A stretch of 64,000 nt of DNA from Fen-178 sp963722575 (GTDB lineage: Bacteria; Acidobacteriota; Terriglobia; Bryobacterales; Bryobacteraceae). The first letter of the stretch is position 1. Every line of letters starts with the position of its first letter. The notes under the pieces are model-generated. The model was given only the letters and a program-made list of their open reading frames with translations, was not told where the DNA came from and searched no databases. A program made the translations under genes and the position numbers. The stretch is from positions 682,001 through 746,000 of the forward strand of contig CAVRNR010000005.1 in assembly GCA_963722575.1 (NCBI GenBank), read 5' to 3'. Of this stretch, positions 1 through 8,428 are shown one piece after another.

Positions 1-1087
1 CCTGGGCGACCGCCTCGGCCGCGCCAAGACCATGATCATGACCATCCTCTGCTATTCCATCTTCACGGGCCTGAGCGTGCTCTCCACCGGCGTCTGGGAT
101 TTCAACCTGTACCGCTTCCTGTGCGGGTTGGGCGTCGGCGGGCAGTTCGCCGTGGGCGTGGCGCTGGTGGCCGAGGTGATCCCCGAACGGGCGCGCCCGA
201 GCGCCCTGGGCATGGTGCAGGCGTTCTCGGCGGTGGGCAATATGACGGCCGCGCTGGTGGGCATCCTGCTCGGGCAATTGGAGATGTCCGGCGCCATCGT
301 CGGAGCCTGGCGCTGGGAATTTCTCGCCGGCGCGCTGCCCGCGCCGCTGGCGCTGCTGGTCTTCAAGAAGTTGAAAGAACCCGAACAGTGGCTCAAGGCC
401 CGCGCCGCCAAGAAACGCATGGGGTCGGTCGCCGAGCTGTTCTCCAACCCGCGCTGGCGCCGCAACGCCATTGTCGGCTTCCTGCTGGCCTTCGCCGGCG
501 TGGTGGGCCTGTGGGGCATCGCATTCTTCAGCTACGACCTGCTGCGCCCCGTGCTCGAACAGACTTTCCGCGCGCAAGGCTTCACCGGCGCCGAGCTGGC
601 CGGCAAAACCACCACCTGGATCGGCATCACCTCCCTGCTCCAGAACCTCGGAGGATTCCTCGGCGTGTACGCCTTCACCTGGCTGACCCAGCGCACCGGC
701 CGCAAGCCGGCCTTCGCCGTCAGCTTCCTGGCCGCCATGGGGATGACCGCCTACACTTTCTGGAACCTGAAGAACATCGGCGACATTTTCTGGATGATCC
801 CGCTGATGGGCTTCGCGCAGCTCGCGCTATTCGGCGGCTACGCCATTTACCTGCCCGAGCTTTTCCCCACGCGTCTGCGCAGCACCGGCACGAGCTTCTG
901 CTACAACGTCGGCCGCTTCGCCGCCGCCGCCGGACCGCTCACGCTCGGCCTGCTGACCAGCCGCGTCTTCGCCGGCTACGCCCAACCCATGCGTTACGCC
1001 GGCGTCACCATGTGCCTGGTATTCCTGGTCGGCCTGGCCGCCCTGCCCTTCGCTCCCGAGACCAAGGGCCAGCCCTTGCCGGAGTAG
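1..1087 (+). CDS. MFS transporter (5' end outside window)
   Basis: This is a proton-driven or facilitative solute carrier of the inner membrane; its substrate is unknown. The frame is open from base 2, giving 361 visible residues, so roughly the first two membrane helices lie outside the window. The first visible residues, LGDRLGRAK, are the MFS motif A of the loop after helix 2, and a second copy (QRTGRKPAF) sits in the equivalent loop of the second half. The stretch PELFPTRLRSTGTSF resembles metabolite:H+ symporters. Hydrophobic segments continue to the C-terminus, which ends in PETKGQPLPE, a common MFS tail. The next gene starts about 140 bases downstream and is probably transcribed separately. 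Confidence 0.9.
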   Translation, partial: LGDRLGRAKTMIMTILCYSIFTGLSVLSTGVWDFNLYRFLCGLGVGGQFAVGVALVAEVIPERARPSALGMVQAFSAVGNMTAALVGILLGQLEMSGAIVGAWRWEFLAGALPAPLALLVFKKLKEPEQWLKARAAKKRMGSVAELFSNPRWRRNAIVGFLLAFAGVVGLWGIAFFSYDLLRPVLEQTFRAQGFTGAELAGKTTTWIGITSLLQNLGGFLGVYAFTWLTQRTGRKPAFAVSFLAAMGMTAYTFWNLKNIGDIFWMIPLMGFAQLALFGGYAIYLPELFPTRLRSTGTSFCYNVGRFAAAAGPLTLGLLTSRVFAGYAQPMRYAGVTMCLVFLVGLAALPFAPETKGQPLPE

Positions 1088-1228
1088 CAAAGCGCGGACG
1101 GCCGCCAATTCCGCCCTTCGGAATTGGATGGCTGTACCCGGTTTGCGGGGCATCACCTGATCCCCTTCCCGAGCCAGCTCCGCGCTGCGCGTGGAGCAGC
1201 GCCCCCACACTGCTACACTGTCATCAGC

Positions 1229-2479
1229 ATGGCTGCCAACGGGGCAACGGGCATCGGCATCGGCGAGCTGGCCGGCGAGCGCGAAGTGCGCGAGTGCCTG
1301 CAATGGTTCACGCGCGAAAAGCAGTGGATCAATGAGACCCACTTGCAGCTTTGCCGCATCCCCGCGCCCACATTCCTCGAACAGGAGCGCGCCGCCTGGT
1401 TCCTCGAACGTTTCCGAGCCTTGGGATGGGATGCCTCCATCGACCGCGCCGGCAACGTGATCGCCGCGCAGGGCGCCGGCCCGTATGTCGCGCTCACCGC
1501 GCATCTGGACACCGTGATCGCCCCGCGCAACAAGGACGATATCACGGTGGAAGCGGATGGCCGATTCCTCGGCCCGGGCGTCTCCGATAATGGCGCCGGC
1601 CTGGCCGCCCTGCTGGCCGTCGCGCGCGCCTGGAAGAATTGCCCCATGCCCGCGGATCTTTCGGCCAACCCGCTGCTGGTGGCCAACGTCGGCGAAGAAG
1701 GCGAGGGCAATCTGCTGGGCATGCGGCACCTCGCGAAGCAATCGCTGGCCCGCAAGATCCGGGCTTTCCTGGTGCTCGACGGCGCCCACACCGATTACAT
1801 CACCAGCCGCGCGCTCGGCAGCCGCCGCTTCGAGATCGCGTTCACCGGTCCCGGCGGCCATAGCTGGAGCGATTACGGCGTCGGCAATCCGTTGCATGCG
1901 TTGTGCCGCGCGGTGGCGCTGTTCGCAGAAACGCACATCGACGGCGCTCCCAAATCGGCCGTCAATGTGGGCCTGATCGAAGGCGGCTCGAGCGTCAACG
2001 CCATCCCTCAAATGGCGCACGCCAAAGTGGACATCCGCTCCGAAACCAACGAGAAGATCGACGAACTGGTGGACCTGCTCGGCGCCGCCGTGGACCGCGC
2101 CCGCGAGGTCGAGAACCAGCGCGCCACCGGCGGCAAGGTGGCGGCCAAGCTCAAAGAAATCGGCTCGCGCCCGGCGGCGGCCCTCCCCGAAAACGCCCCC
2201 ATTCTCCAGTACGTGCGGGCCGTGGACGCGCACCTCGGCATCCGCTCCCATCTGGACTGTTCCTCCACGGATGCCAATATTCCCATGTCGATGGGAATCC
2301 CGGCCATCGCCATCGGCGGTGGTGGAGTCGGCGGAGGCGTTCACACCACCCAGGAATGGTTCCGGCCGGAAGGGCGCGACCTGGGCCTCAAGCGCATCTT
2401 TCTGACCCTGCTGCTGCTGATGCGCGATCCCGAACCTGCTGGGAGCGGGAAGTGCAAACCCGTCACGAATTCCGAGTGA
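1229..2479 (+). CDS. M20 family metallopeptidase (peptidase T-like)
   Basis: A zinc aminopeptidase or amidohydrolase of the M20 family, 416 aa and probably cytoplasmic. Metal-site motifs are in the expected order: HLDTV with H92 and D94, SDNGAG with bridging D120, catalytic and ligand glutamates in GEEGEG (E156/E157), and the C-terminal HTT ligand region. GPGGHSW marks the start of the dimerisation lid domain. The frame is open upstream to 1124, but ATG 1229 is chosen because similarity to the fold begins just after it and the upstream extension is not protein-like. The stop TGA overlaps the GTG start of the EamA gene (GTGA), so the two are probably translationally coupled. A peptidase beside an exporter suggests linked peptide or amino-acid turnover; this is inference. 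Confidence 0.88.
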   Translation: MAANGATGIGIGELAGEREVRECLQWFTREKQWINETHLQLCRIPAPTFLEQERAAWFLERFRALGWDASIDRAGNVIAAQGAGPYVALTAHLDTVIAPRNKDDITVEADGRFLGPGVSDNGAGLAALLAVARAWKNCPMPADLSANPLLVANVGEEGEGNLLGMRHLAKQSLARKIRAFLVLDGAHTDYITSRALGSRRFEIAFTGPGGHSWSDYGVGNPLHALCRAVALFAETHIDGAPKSAVNVGLIEGGSSVNAIPQMAHAKVDIRSETNEKIDELVDLLGAAVDRAREVENQRATGGKVAAKLKEIGSRPAAALPENAPILQYVRAVDAHLGIRSHLDCSSTDANIPMSMGIPAIAIGGGGVGGGVHTTQEWFRPEGRDLGLKRIFLTLLLLMRDPEPAGSGKCKPVTNSE

Positions 2480-3360
2480 ACCGCCGCCGGGCGGAAGCGG
2501 CCCTGGTCCTCAACACCGTGGTCTGGGGCGCCACGTTCGTCCTGGTGAAAGCGGCGCTGCTCGACGTTTCGCCCCTCCTGTTTCTGGCGCTGCGGTTCTC
2601 CCTGGCCACCGGGGCGCTTCTGGCGCTGTTCCGCGTGTCCGGATGGGTGCCCTTCACCTGGAAGGCAGCGGCCGCGGGGGCGCTTGCCGGCGTCTTTCTC
2701 TTTTCCGGGTATCTATTCCAAACGCTTGGGTTGCGGCTCACCACGGCGCCCCGGTCGGCCTTCATCACCGGCTTGACGTCGGTGATGGTACCTTTGCTCG
2801 CGGCGCTCGTCTATCGGAACAGGCCCCAGGTTTCCGAGGTGGCTGGGGTGCTGGTGGCCACCGCCGGGCTGGCCCTGATGACGCTTGAGGGTGCCGGCGC
2901 CGCCGGTTCCGTCAGCCGGGGCGACCTGCTGACGTTTTTCTGCGCCATCGGGTTCGCCGCGCACATCGTGACGCTGGGCCATTTCTCCGAGTACATGCGC
3001 TTTCAATTGTTGTCCATCGCGCAAGTGGGCGCCGCCGCCCTGCTGGCCCTGTCGTTGTTCTGGTGGGCCGAGACGCCCCACGTCCGGTGGCGGCCTGCGG
3101 TGATCTGCGCGATACTGGTGACAGGGCTATTTGCTACTGCTCTGGCTTTTACCATTCAGGCGTGGGCCCAGCAGTACACCACCTCGACTCGGACTGGGCT
3201 GATTTACATGCTGGAGCCGGTTTTCGCCTGGATTACGTCGTATTGCATGGTGGGTGAGGGCCTTTCGGGACGCGCCGCCGCGGGCGCCGCTCTCATCCTG
3301 GGTGGGGTTGTGCTGGTGGAGCTGAAACCCTTGAATCCGCGGCTGCATCCACCAGGGTAG
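2476..3360 (+). CDS. EamA/DMT family transporter
   Basis: An inner-membrane drug/metabolite transporter of the EamA type, 294 aa with about ten hydrophobic helices arranged as two repeated halves. The first half begins LVLNTVVWGATFVLVKAAL, the usual opening of the family, and the second begins near GDLLTFFCAIGFAAHI. The proposed start is GTG 2476, overlapping the stop of the M20 peptidase; the frame is open further upstream but only as a shadow of that gene. Family members export amino acids, nucleosides or drugs, so the substrate cannot be assigned from sequence. Coupling to the peptidase makes export of a peptidase product possible. Confidence 0.85.
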   Translation: MNRRRAEAALVLNTVVWGATFVLVKAALLDVSPLLFLALRFSLATGALLALFRVSGWVPFTWKAAAAGALAGVFLFSGYLFQTLGLRLTTAPRSAFITGLTSVMVPLLAALVYRNRPQVSEVAGVLVATAGLALMTLEGAGAAGSVSRGDLLTFFCAIGFAAHIVTLGHFSEYMRFQLLSIAQVGAAALLALSLFWWAETPHVRWRPAVICAILVTGLFATALAFTIQAWAQQYTTSTRTGLIYMLEPVFAWITSYCMVGEGLSGRAAAGAALILGGVVLVELKPLNPRLHPPG

Positions 3361-3388
3361 CGATTACACGCGGGAGAGAAGAAGGTCC

Positions 3389-5011
3389 ATGAGTATCTTC
3401 GACAAATTGCGCACGCAGAAATTTCTTTCGTTCACGCTGGTGCTGTTCACGCTGTCGATCGGAATCGTGATCGGCACCTTGATCAACTCGGGTGTACAGG
3501 CGGCCAAGGCTAACCAGGTGGCGCCCGGAGCGACGCCGCTGGTCATCCCCGACCCCGTTGAACTGTCCAACACATTTACCCAGATTGCCAAGCAGGTCGA
3601 GCCTTCCGTGGTCAACATTTCCACCACCTATTTGCCGAAGCCTGTTGTGCGGTCGACCCCCCGCGGCGGGAAGCGCCAGGTGACGCCCCCGGACGACGAG
3701 GACCAGGGCGACAACGGCGGGATGGATGACTTTTTCCAACGTTTCTTCGGCGGGAATCCGTTCGGTAACGGCGCCCCGGACATGCCCCAGCGGCGAGGCA
3801 CTGCGCTGGGTTCCGGTGTGGTGGTGGACCCGGCCGGATACATCCTGACCAACAATCACGTGGTCGACCAGGCCGACCGCATCCAGGTGAAGTTCACCGG
3901 CGATCCCACCCAGTATGACGCCAAGGTGGTGGGTGTGGATGCGCCCACCGACCTCGCCGTGATCCGCGTGGAAGGCAAGAAGAACCTGGTGGCCGCCAAA
4001 ATCGGCAATTCCGACGCCGTGCAGGTGGGCGACTGGGCCGTCGCCATCGGTTCGCCGTTCGGCCTCCAGGCCACCGTGACCGCGGGCATCATCAGCGCCA
4101 AGGAGCGCGATGTCGATCCGGAATCGCAGTACCAGCACTTCCTGCAAACCGACGCCGCCATTAACCCCGGCAACAGTGGCGGACCGCTGCTCAACATCCG
4201 CGGCGAAGTGATTGGCATCAACACCGCCATCGCCACCAATTCCCTGTCGCGTGGCTATCAGGGCGTCGGCTTCGCCATGCCCATGAATATGGCGGCGCAG
4301 GTCTATAACCAGATCATCAAGAACGGCAAGGTGACGCGAGGCGGAATCGGCGTCCAGATTACGCAGTCGGACACCGAGAAGGCCCGCGCCCTGCTGAAAG
4401 AGGCGGGCGTCGACGAAGGCGCGTTCGTCGAGACTGTGACACCGGGCGGCGGCGCCGACAAGGCCGGCATCAAGGACGGCGACATCATCGTGGCCGTCAA
4501 CGGCAAGCCGGTTCGCACCGGCAACGATCTGATCGACATGGTCACCGTAACGCCGGTGGGCAGCTCGCTGGACATCGGGGTGTTGCGCGATCATAAGCGC
4601 CAGAACTTCCGCGTGGTGGTCGGCGATCTGGCCCAGCTTTTCCCGGAGCGGTTCGGCGCGGGGAACGAGCAGGAATCGAATAAGGCCGAAGCCTCCGAGG
4701 TGAGCCTGGGCATGCGGCTTGAGAACCTCACCGACCCGCGGCGCGAGGCCCTGGGCCTCAAGGAAAAAGGCGGGGTCCGCGTCTCTTCGGTGATACCCGA
4801 CTCCTTCGCCGACGACATCGGGCTGCTACCGGGCGATGTGCTGACTTCCATCAACCATCAGCCCATCAATACCGTCGACGATGTGACCCGCGTGCGCAAT
4901 ACGCTGAAGCCCGGCGATCCGGTCATGTTCCGCGTGCTGCGGAAAGCGCGCGGTCCCAACGGAGAGTGGGCCACGGCATTTGCGGCCGGCACCCTCCCCA
5001 ACCCTCGCTGA
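3389..5011 (+). CDS. Do-family (HtrA/DegP-like) serine endoprotease
   Basis: A periplasmic quality-control protease and chaperone, 540 aa. Residues 12-35 form an N-terminal hydrophobic anchor or uncleaved signal. A trypsin-like domain follows with catalytic triad H157 (TNNHVVD), D188 (PTDLAVI) and S263 (NPGNSGGP). A glycine- and acid-rich insert at about 95-140 is the LA loop that controls oligomer state in DegP. Two PDZ domains follow, at about 310-400 and 435-530, and bind substrate C-termini. The start ATG is preceded by the purine-rich site GAGAGAAGAAGG. It lies 28 bases after the EamA gene on the same strand but need not be cotranscribed. Degradation of misfolded envelope proteins is the known family role. 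Confidence 0.93.
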   Translation: MSIFDKLRTQKFLSFTLVLFTLSIGIVIGTLINSGVQAAKANQVAPGATPLVIPDPVELSNTFTQIAKQVEPSVVNISTTYLPKPVVRSTPRGGKRQVTPPDDEDQGDNGGMDDFFQRFFGGNPFGNGAPDMPQRRGTALGSGVVVDPAGYILTNNHVVDQADRIQVKFTGDPTQYDAKVVGVDAPTDLAVIRVEGKKNLVAAKIGNSDAVQVGDWAVAIGSPFGLQATVTAGIISAKERDVDPESQYQHFLQTDAAINPGNSGGPLLNIRGEVIGINTAIATNSLSRGYQGVGFAMPMNMAAQVYNQIIKNGKVTRGGIGVQITQSDTEKARALLKEAGVDEGAFVETVTPGGGADKAGIKDGDIIVAVNGKPVRTGNDLIDMVTVTPVGSSLDIGVLRDHKRQNFRVVVGDLAQLFPERFGAGNEQESNKAEASEVSLGMRLENLTDPRREALGLKEKGGVRVSSVIPDSFADDIGLLPGDVLTSINHQPINTVDDVTRVRNTLKPGDPVMFRVLRKARGPNGEWATAFAAGTLPNPR

Positions 5012-5052
5012 CGCCCTGTACTACTCGTTTTCTTCGCGCGCCGCGACAAATT

Positions 5053-5132
5053 GTGGGGCAGGTTTTTAACCTGCGGCCGATTTTCAATCGGCCTTCTTGC
5101 CGCGCCGGTGGTCCTTCCACCGGCGCGCCGCG
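5053..5132. repeat. Hairpin repeat family A, copy 1
   Basis: Begins with the family start GTGGGGCAG and the hairpin CAGGTTTTTAACCTG, followed by the stem GGCCGATTTTCAATCGGCC and a further GC-rich inverted repeat (GCCGGTGG/CCACCGGC). It fills the spacer between the protease and the next gene. It could form RNA hairpins after the protease stop, but there is no T-tract, so it is not a classical terminator. Confidence 0.75.
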
Positions 5133-5150
5133 CTAAACTGAACTACAAGC

Positions 5151-5663
5151 ATGCGGACTATTCTCTGCTGGGCGGGCATTCCCGTCCTGGTGGCGCTCGC
5201 TTGGAGCGCCGATGTCACAACCCCGGCGAAGAAGACTGCGACGCCCCCTAAGAAGACCGCCACCAAGGCGCCCCCCAAGAAGACCGCCAGGAAGGCGCCC
5301 GCATCGGCGGCAAAGAAGAAATCCGCCCCTTCGAAAGCCGGCCCCAGGACCGCCGCTTCGCGCCGCGGGAAAAAGGGGCCGCCCGTGAAGCGTGTCACCT
5401 GGCGCAACCGCCAACTGGCGCCGACGCCCCAGCGGTACAAGGAAATCCAGGACGCGCTGGCCGCCAAGGGCTACCTCAAACCCGAAGATGCCAACGGCGC
5501 CTGGAACCAGGCGTCGGTGGATGCGCTGAAGAAGTTCCAGGCCGGGCAGAACCTCGATTCCACCGGCAAGATCGATTCCTTGTCGCTCATCGCGCTGGGG
5601 CTTGGCCCGAAGCGGGAGACAGCGCCGCCCAAGCCCCCCACTGAAACTCCCCCCTCCCCATAG
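5151..5663 (+). CDS. Secreted peptidoglycan-binding domain protein
   Basis: A 170-aa protein with three parts. Residues 1-20 form a signal peptide (LCWAGIPVLVALAWSA). Residues 21-90 are a low-complexity lysine/alanine/proline/threonine-rich linker with repeated PPKKTA units. Residues 100-155 form a peptidoglycan-binding domain (PGRP-like helical fold): YKEIQDALAAKGYL, then ASVDALKKFQ and the final LGL. The basic linker could contact acidic polymers or nucleic acid as well as span the wall. There is no catalytic domain, so it probably anchors or scaffolds. It follows the protease at 139 bases across a repeat. The proline-rich C-terminal tail is of unknown use. Confidence 0.75.
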   Translation: MRTILCWAGIPVLVALAWSADVTTPAKKTATPPKKTATKAPPKKTARKAPASAAKKKSAPSKAGPRTAASRRGKKGPPVKRVTWRNRQLAPTPQRYKEIQDALAAKGYLKPEDANGAWNQASVDALKKFQAGQNLDSTGKIDSLSLIALGLGPKRETAPPKPPTETPPSP

Positions 5664-5721
5664 CCGGTAGAGTGGGAGAGAGGGCGGCCCGTGTGGGCCG
5701 ATCCAGTCCGCTCAATGATCG

Positions 5722-6120
5722 GCGAATGAACCCAACGGCGCAGACACCTCGATCCGCCAGCGCGTCGAACTCGTGATGATCGGCGGTCAAAACCGCAGCG
5801 CCAAGCTTGATGGCGAGCGCTCCCGCGAAACAATCGGCGAGCGAAACTCGCCGGTGAATCGCCTTGAGCGCTCCGGCCGCTTGCCAGAACTCCGTGCCAA
5901 TTTCAGCGTTCTCGGCAACTCCCACCCGTGCCAGATCTTCCACGGCCCCGAGGGCGTCTTTCGGCCCGCTCGCCCGGTGGAAATCTTAGAACACTTCACA
6001 CCAGTTCAGCACGTGGGCGATGCACTGGCCGTCCGGGTCCAATAGCGCCTCCGATACGCGGCCGGCGCCTGGCTCATCTCTAAGGTACGCAATCATTGCG
6101 CTGGCATCGAGCACGAAGAT
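5722..6120 (-). pseudogene. PIN-domain toxin, disrupted by a nonsense codon
   Basis: Read on the minus strand, the frame gives a typical VapC-like ribonuclease opening FVLDASAMIAYL and continues to CEVF, where TAA (5986-5988) interrupts, then resumes in the same frame with DFHRASGPKDALGAVEDL and runs to HEFDAL and FIR. All four expected acidic residues are present: D of VLDAS, E of WCEV, D of SLADCF and D of TADHHEFD. The in-frame TAA stands where a tyrosine would fit (one-base change). No clean start codon is seen; the only nearby ATG meets TAG after two further codons. The frame also runs past the natural end into the neighbouring gene, so a C-terminal lesion is likely. Judged a recently inactivated type II toxin. 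Confidence 0.75.
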
Positions 6121-6346
6121 CGCAGACTCGGTTCTCCGAGGCTAGGTCCTCATGCTTGCGCGCCATAAATGCGTCGCTGCTCGTGGGAACATGGGCGTAC
6201 TTGCCGCGGACGGCGAGAATCAGACCTTGGTTTGGCCGCACCGGCGGGACGAGTGCCTCCCGTTCGAGGACCATGGCCAACTACTGCCGCTCCTTCGAAC
6301 TGAGGGCGCGGACCGCAGTCGGAATCTGCTGCGCTTCCGTTGACAT
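6080..6346 (-). pseudogene. Antitoxin gene upstream of the PIN remnant, with a nonsense codon
   Basis: The frame starts at ATG 6346 (MSTEAQQIPTAVRALSSKERQ), meets TAG at codon 22 (6281-6283), and then continues in frame with LAMVLERE and RGKYAHVPTSSDAFMARK. The RGKYAHV-x-TSS-x-x-F-x-x-x-K pattern matches the C-terminal, toxin-wrapping part of antitoxins encoded just before PIN toxins in acidobacteria and cyanobacteria. Its 3' end overlaps the start of the PIN frame, the usual toxin-antitoxin arrangement. Both partners carry stop codons, so the module is probably dead; loss of both is consistent with neutral decay. Re-initiation at an internal TTG (6280) cannot be excluded. Confidence 0.6.
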
Positions 6347-6620
6347 CGTGGGTGTGCGACTCCAGTTTTATCTTACTCCGGGCAGTGCGAACGTGGCGCG
6401 CGTCAGCGCGGCACGTAAGTCCGCGGAAAACGCGCGCTCGTTTCCGCCCAGAGCGCGGGCTGCTCGCCCGTTTCGGGGAACAGCCACACCTCGCCCCTCT
6501 GGAAAGGCTCTCCTTCGATGGCGCCGCAGCCTTCCACGTCTGGAAACCAGGGGGCGAGGCGGGTCTTCCCCCACACTTTCTCGCGGAGAGAGGGCGTGAG
6601 GCGTACGGCGCTCCGCGTAC
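6347..6620. other. Spacer with no assigned gene
   Basis: Between the toxin-antitoxin remnant and the aminotransferase stop. On the minus strand an open frame (6403 to about 6600) encodes REKVWGKTRLAPWFPDVEG followed by GEVWLFPETGEQPALWAE, which reads like protein but has no recognisable start, no ribosome site and no family I can name. The sequence TCTCGCGGAGAGAGGGCGTGAG near 6578-6599 resembles repetitive spacer DNA. It may be a remnant gene end or part of a dispersed repeat. Confidence 0.35.
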
Positions 6621-7811
6621 CTACGAGTTCTTGACGATAAACTCGTGGATGCGGTCGAGGCCCCGCTTCAGGTTCTGCATGGAAGCGGCGTAGGAGATGC
6701 GGATGTGGCGGTCGACGCCGAACGCCTCGCCGGGAACCACCGCCACGTGCGCCTCCGCCAGCAGCCGCTCCGACAGTTCCAGCGAGGTCCGTATGCCGTT
6801 CTTGCCGAGCGCCCCCGTCACGTTCGGAAACGCGTAGAACGCTCCCCGCGGCTCGGCGCATTTCACCCCGGGAATGGCGCGCAGGCGTTGGACTACAAAA
6901 TCGCGCCGGCGGCGGTAATCGCCCAGCATCTCGGCCACCGAATCCTGCGGACCGCTGAGCGCTTCCACCGCGGCCTTTTGCGAGATGGAGCAGGGGTTCG
7001 ACGTCGAGTGGCTCTGCAGCTTGGTCATGGCGGTCACGATGGGCGCGGGCACCAGGCCATAGCCGATGCGCCACCCCGTCATGGCGTAGGTCTTGGAAAG
7101 CGTTCCCGCCACCAGCACCGACTCTTTGGCGCCCGGCAGCGCCGCCACCGAAAACGGCTCGCTGTCATACAGAAAATGCGAGTAGCATTCGTCCGTCATC
7201 AGGTAGATGCCGCGCGCCGAGGTCAGCTTGAAGAGCTTTTCGAACTCGCCCAGATCCATCACCGCCCCGCTGGGGTTGCACGGCGAGTTGACCATCACCA
7301 TTTTGGTGCGCGAGGTGAGGTGCGGCTCAATCGTCGCGGCGGTGAGCGCAAAACCCTTCTCCTCGTCGGTCTCGGCGAAGACGCACTTGCCCCCTGCGTA
7401 GTGGACCACGTCTTGATACGTCACCCAGTAGGGCACCGGGATCACGACCTCGTCGCCGGGGTCCACCAGCGCCTGCGTGAGGTTGAAAACGAGGTGCTTG
7501 CCGCCCACCGTGACGATGCATTCGCTGGGCTGGTAGTCGGTTCCAAAGTCCGCGTTGTGGCGGTTGCAGACGGCCTGCCTGAGCTCGGTGGTGCCGGCCG
7601 CCGGCGTGTACTTGGTGAAGTTCCGCTCAATGGCGCGGAAGGCCGCGCGCTTGATGTGATCGGGCGTGGGGAAATCCGGCTCGCCGGCCCCGAAATCCAC
7701 CACGTCGACGCCTTGCGCGCGAAGCCTCTCGGCGTCGGCCGCCACTTTCATCGTGGACGACACGCTGATGGAAGAAATACGTTGTGAGATTCGGTTGGTT
7801 ACTGCTGGCAT
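6621..7811 (-). CDS. Class I PLP-dependent aminotransferase (aspartate aminotransferase-like)
   Basis: A cytosolic fold-type I aminotransferase, 396 aa, probably interconverting aspartate or a related amino acid with its 2-oxo acid. Seen in order: GAGEPDFPTPDHI near the N-terminus, NPCNPSG for cofactor and substrate carboxylate contact (178-182), D207 of MTDECY (pyridine nitrogen), the Schiff-base lysine K240 in GTLSKTYAMTGWRIGYG, and the C-terminal arginine in HIRISYA. Length and motifs match subgroup I-gamma enzymes, which also include prephenate-using forms, so the exact substrate is uncertain. It starts 11 bases after the coaD stop, so the two are very likely cotranscribed. Confidence 0.9.
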   Translation of the reverse strand: MPAVTNRISQRISSISVSSTMKVAADAERLRAQGVDVVDFGAGEPDFPTPDHIKRAAFRAIERNFTKYTPAAGTTELRQAVCNRHNADFGTDYQPSECIVTVGGKHLVFNLTQALVDPGDEVVIPVPYWVTYQDVVHYAGGKCVFAETDEEKGFALTAATIEPHLTSRTKMVMVNSPCNPSGAVMDLGEFEKLFKLTSARGIYLMTDECYSHFLYDSEPFSVAALPGAKESVLVAGTLSKTYAMTGWRIGYGLVPAPIVTAMTKLQSHSTSNPCSISQKAAVEALSGPQDSVAEMLGDYRRRRDFVVQRLRAIPGVKCAEPRGAFYAFPNVTGALGKNGIRTSLELSERLLAEAHVAVVPGEAFGVDRHIRISYAASMQNLKRGLDRIHEFIVKNS

Positions 7812-7822
7812 GCCCTTGTGAT

Positions 7823-8341
7823 CTAAGCCCCTCTCTGTTTGATTCTAGACAGCCGCCGGCGCAGTCGCGTTTCCACCACCGGCGGCACCAATCCTTTGAT
7901 GCTCCCTCCCAGGCCGAAGACTTCTTTTACCAGGCGCGAGCTGATAAAAGAATAGGCTTCGTTGGCCATCATGAAGACCGTTTCGATTTCAGGACTCAGC
8001 CGCCGGTTCATGAGGGCCATCTGCAACTCGTATTCGTAATCCGAAATCGCGCGGATGCCCCGCAGCAGCACGGTAGCCGAGTGCGCGGCCGCATGATCCA
8101 CCAGCAGACCGTCGAACGAATCCACCCCCACGTTGGGGTAGACGCGGACCACCTCGCGCAGCATTTCCATGCGCTCTTCCGCGGAGAACAGCGGCGGCTC
8201 CTTGGTCTCATTTCGCAAAATGGAGACGATCAGCCGGTCGAACATTCGCGAACCGCGCTGGATCAGGTCGAGGTGCCCGTTGGTGATAGGATCAAACGAT
8301 CCCGCGTAGATGGCGATGACGCTCGGTGGTTTTCGAGACAA
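7823..8341 (-). CDS. coaD: Phosphopantetheine adenylyltransferase
   Basis: Transfers AMP from ATP to 4'-phosphopantetheine, the fourth step of coenzyme A synthesis, in the cytoplasm. The HIGH-type nucleotidyltransferase signature is AIYAGSFDPITNGHLDLI; the second motif is FISSRLVKEV near residue 130; RGIRAISDYEYELQMALMN is the conserved central stretch. The frame is open to ATG 8380, but that ATG lies inside a short dispersed repeat (GGTGGGGCATGC...). TTG 8341, six codons before the family's usual first strand, gives 172 aa, close to the family norm of about 160, and is preferred. If ATG 8380 is used the protein gains 13 residues. Confidence 0.9.
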   Translation of the reverse strand: MSRKPPSVIAIYAGSFDPITNGHLDLIQRGSRMFDRLIVSILRNETKEPPLFSAEERMEMLREVVRVYPNVGVDSFDGLLVDHAAAHSATVLLRGIRAISDYEYELQMALMNRRLSPEIETVFMMANEAYSFISSRLVKEVFGLGGSIKGLVPPVVETRLRRRLSRIKQRGA

Positions 8342-8370
8342 TGTAATAATTCTAGCGAAAACGGCGGGAC

Positions 8371-8395
8371 GGTGGGGCATGCTTTAGCTTGCCCT
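8371..8395. repeat. Short dispersed repeat D, copy 1
   Basis: A 25-base sequence beginning GGTGGGGCATGCTTTAGC that recurs at 60722-60746 with a single mismatch. Read on the minus strand it supplies ATG CCC CAC, a possible start for coaD here and the probable start of aroA at the other copy. Confidence 0.8.
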
Positions 8396-8428
8396 TCGTC
8401 TTCCCGATCCATCGCGTGTCGCGCACCA

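Noticed and set aside
3293..4594. 433-codon minus-strand open frame opposite the Do protease
   Set aside because: Shadow of a clear protease with intact catalytic triad.
5053..5132. Rho-independent terminator after the Do protease
   Set aside because: Strong hairpins but no T-tract; the sequence is a copy of repeat family A found in non-terminator positions as well.
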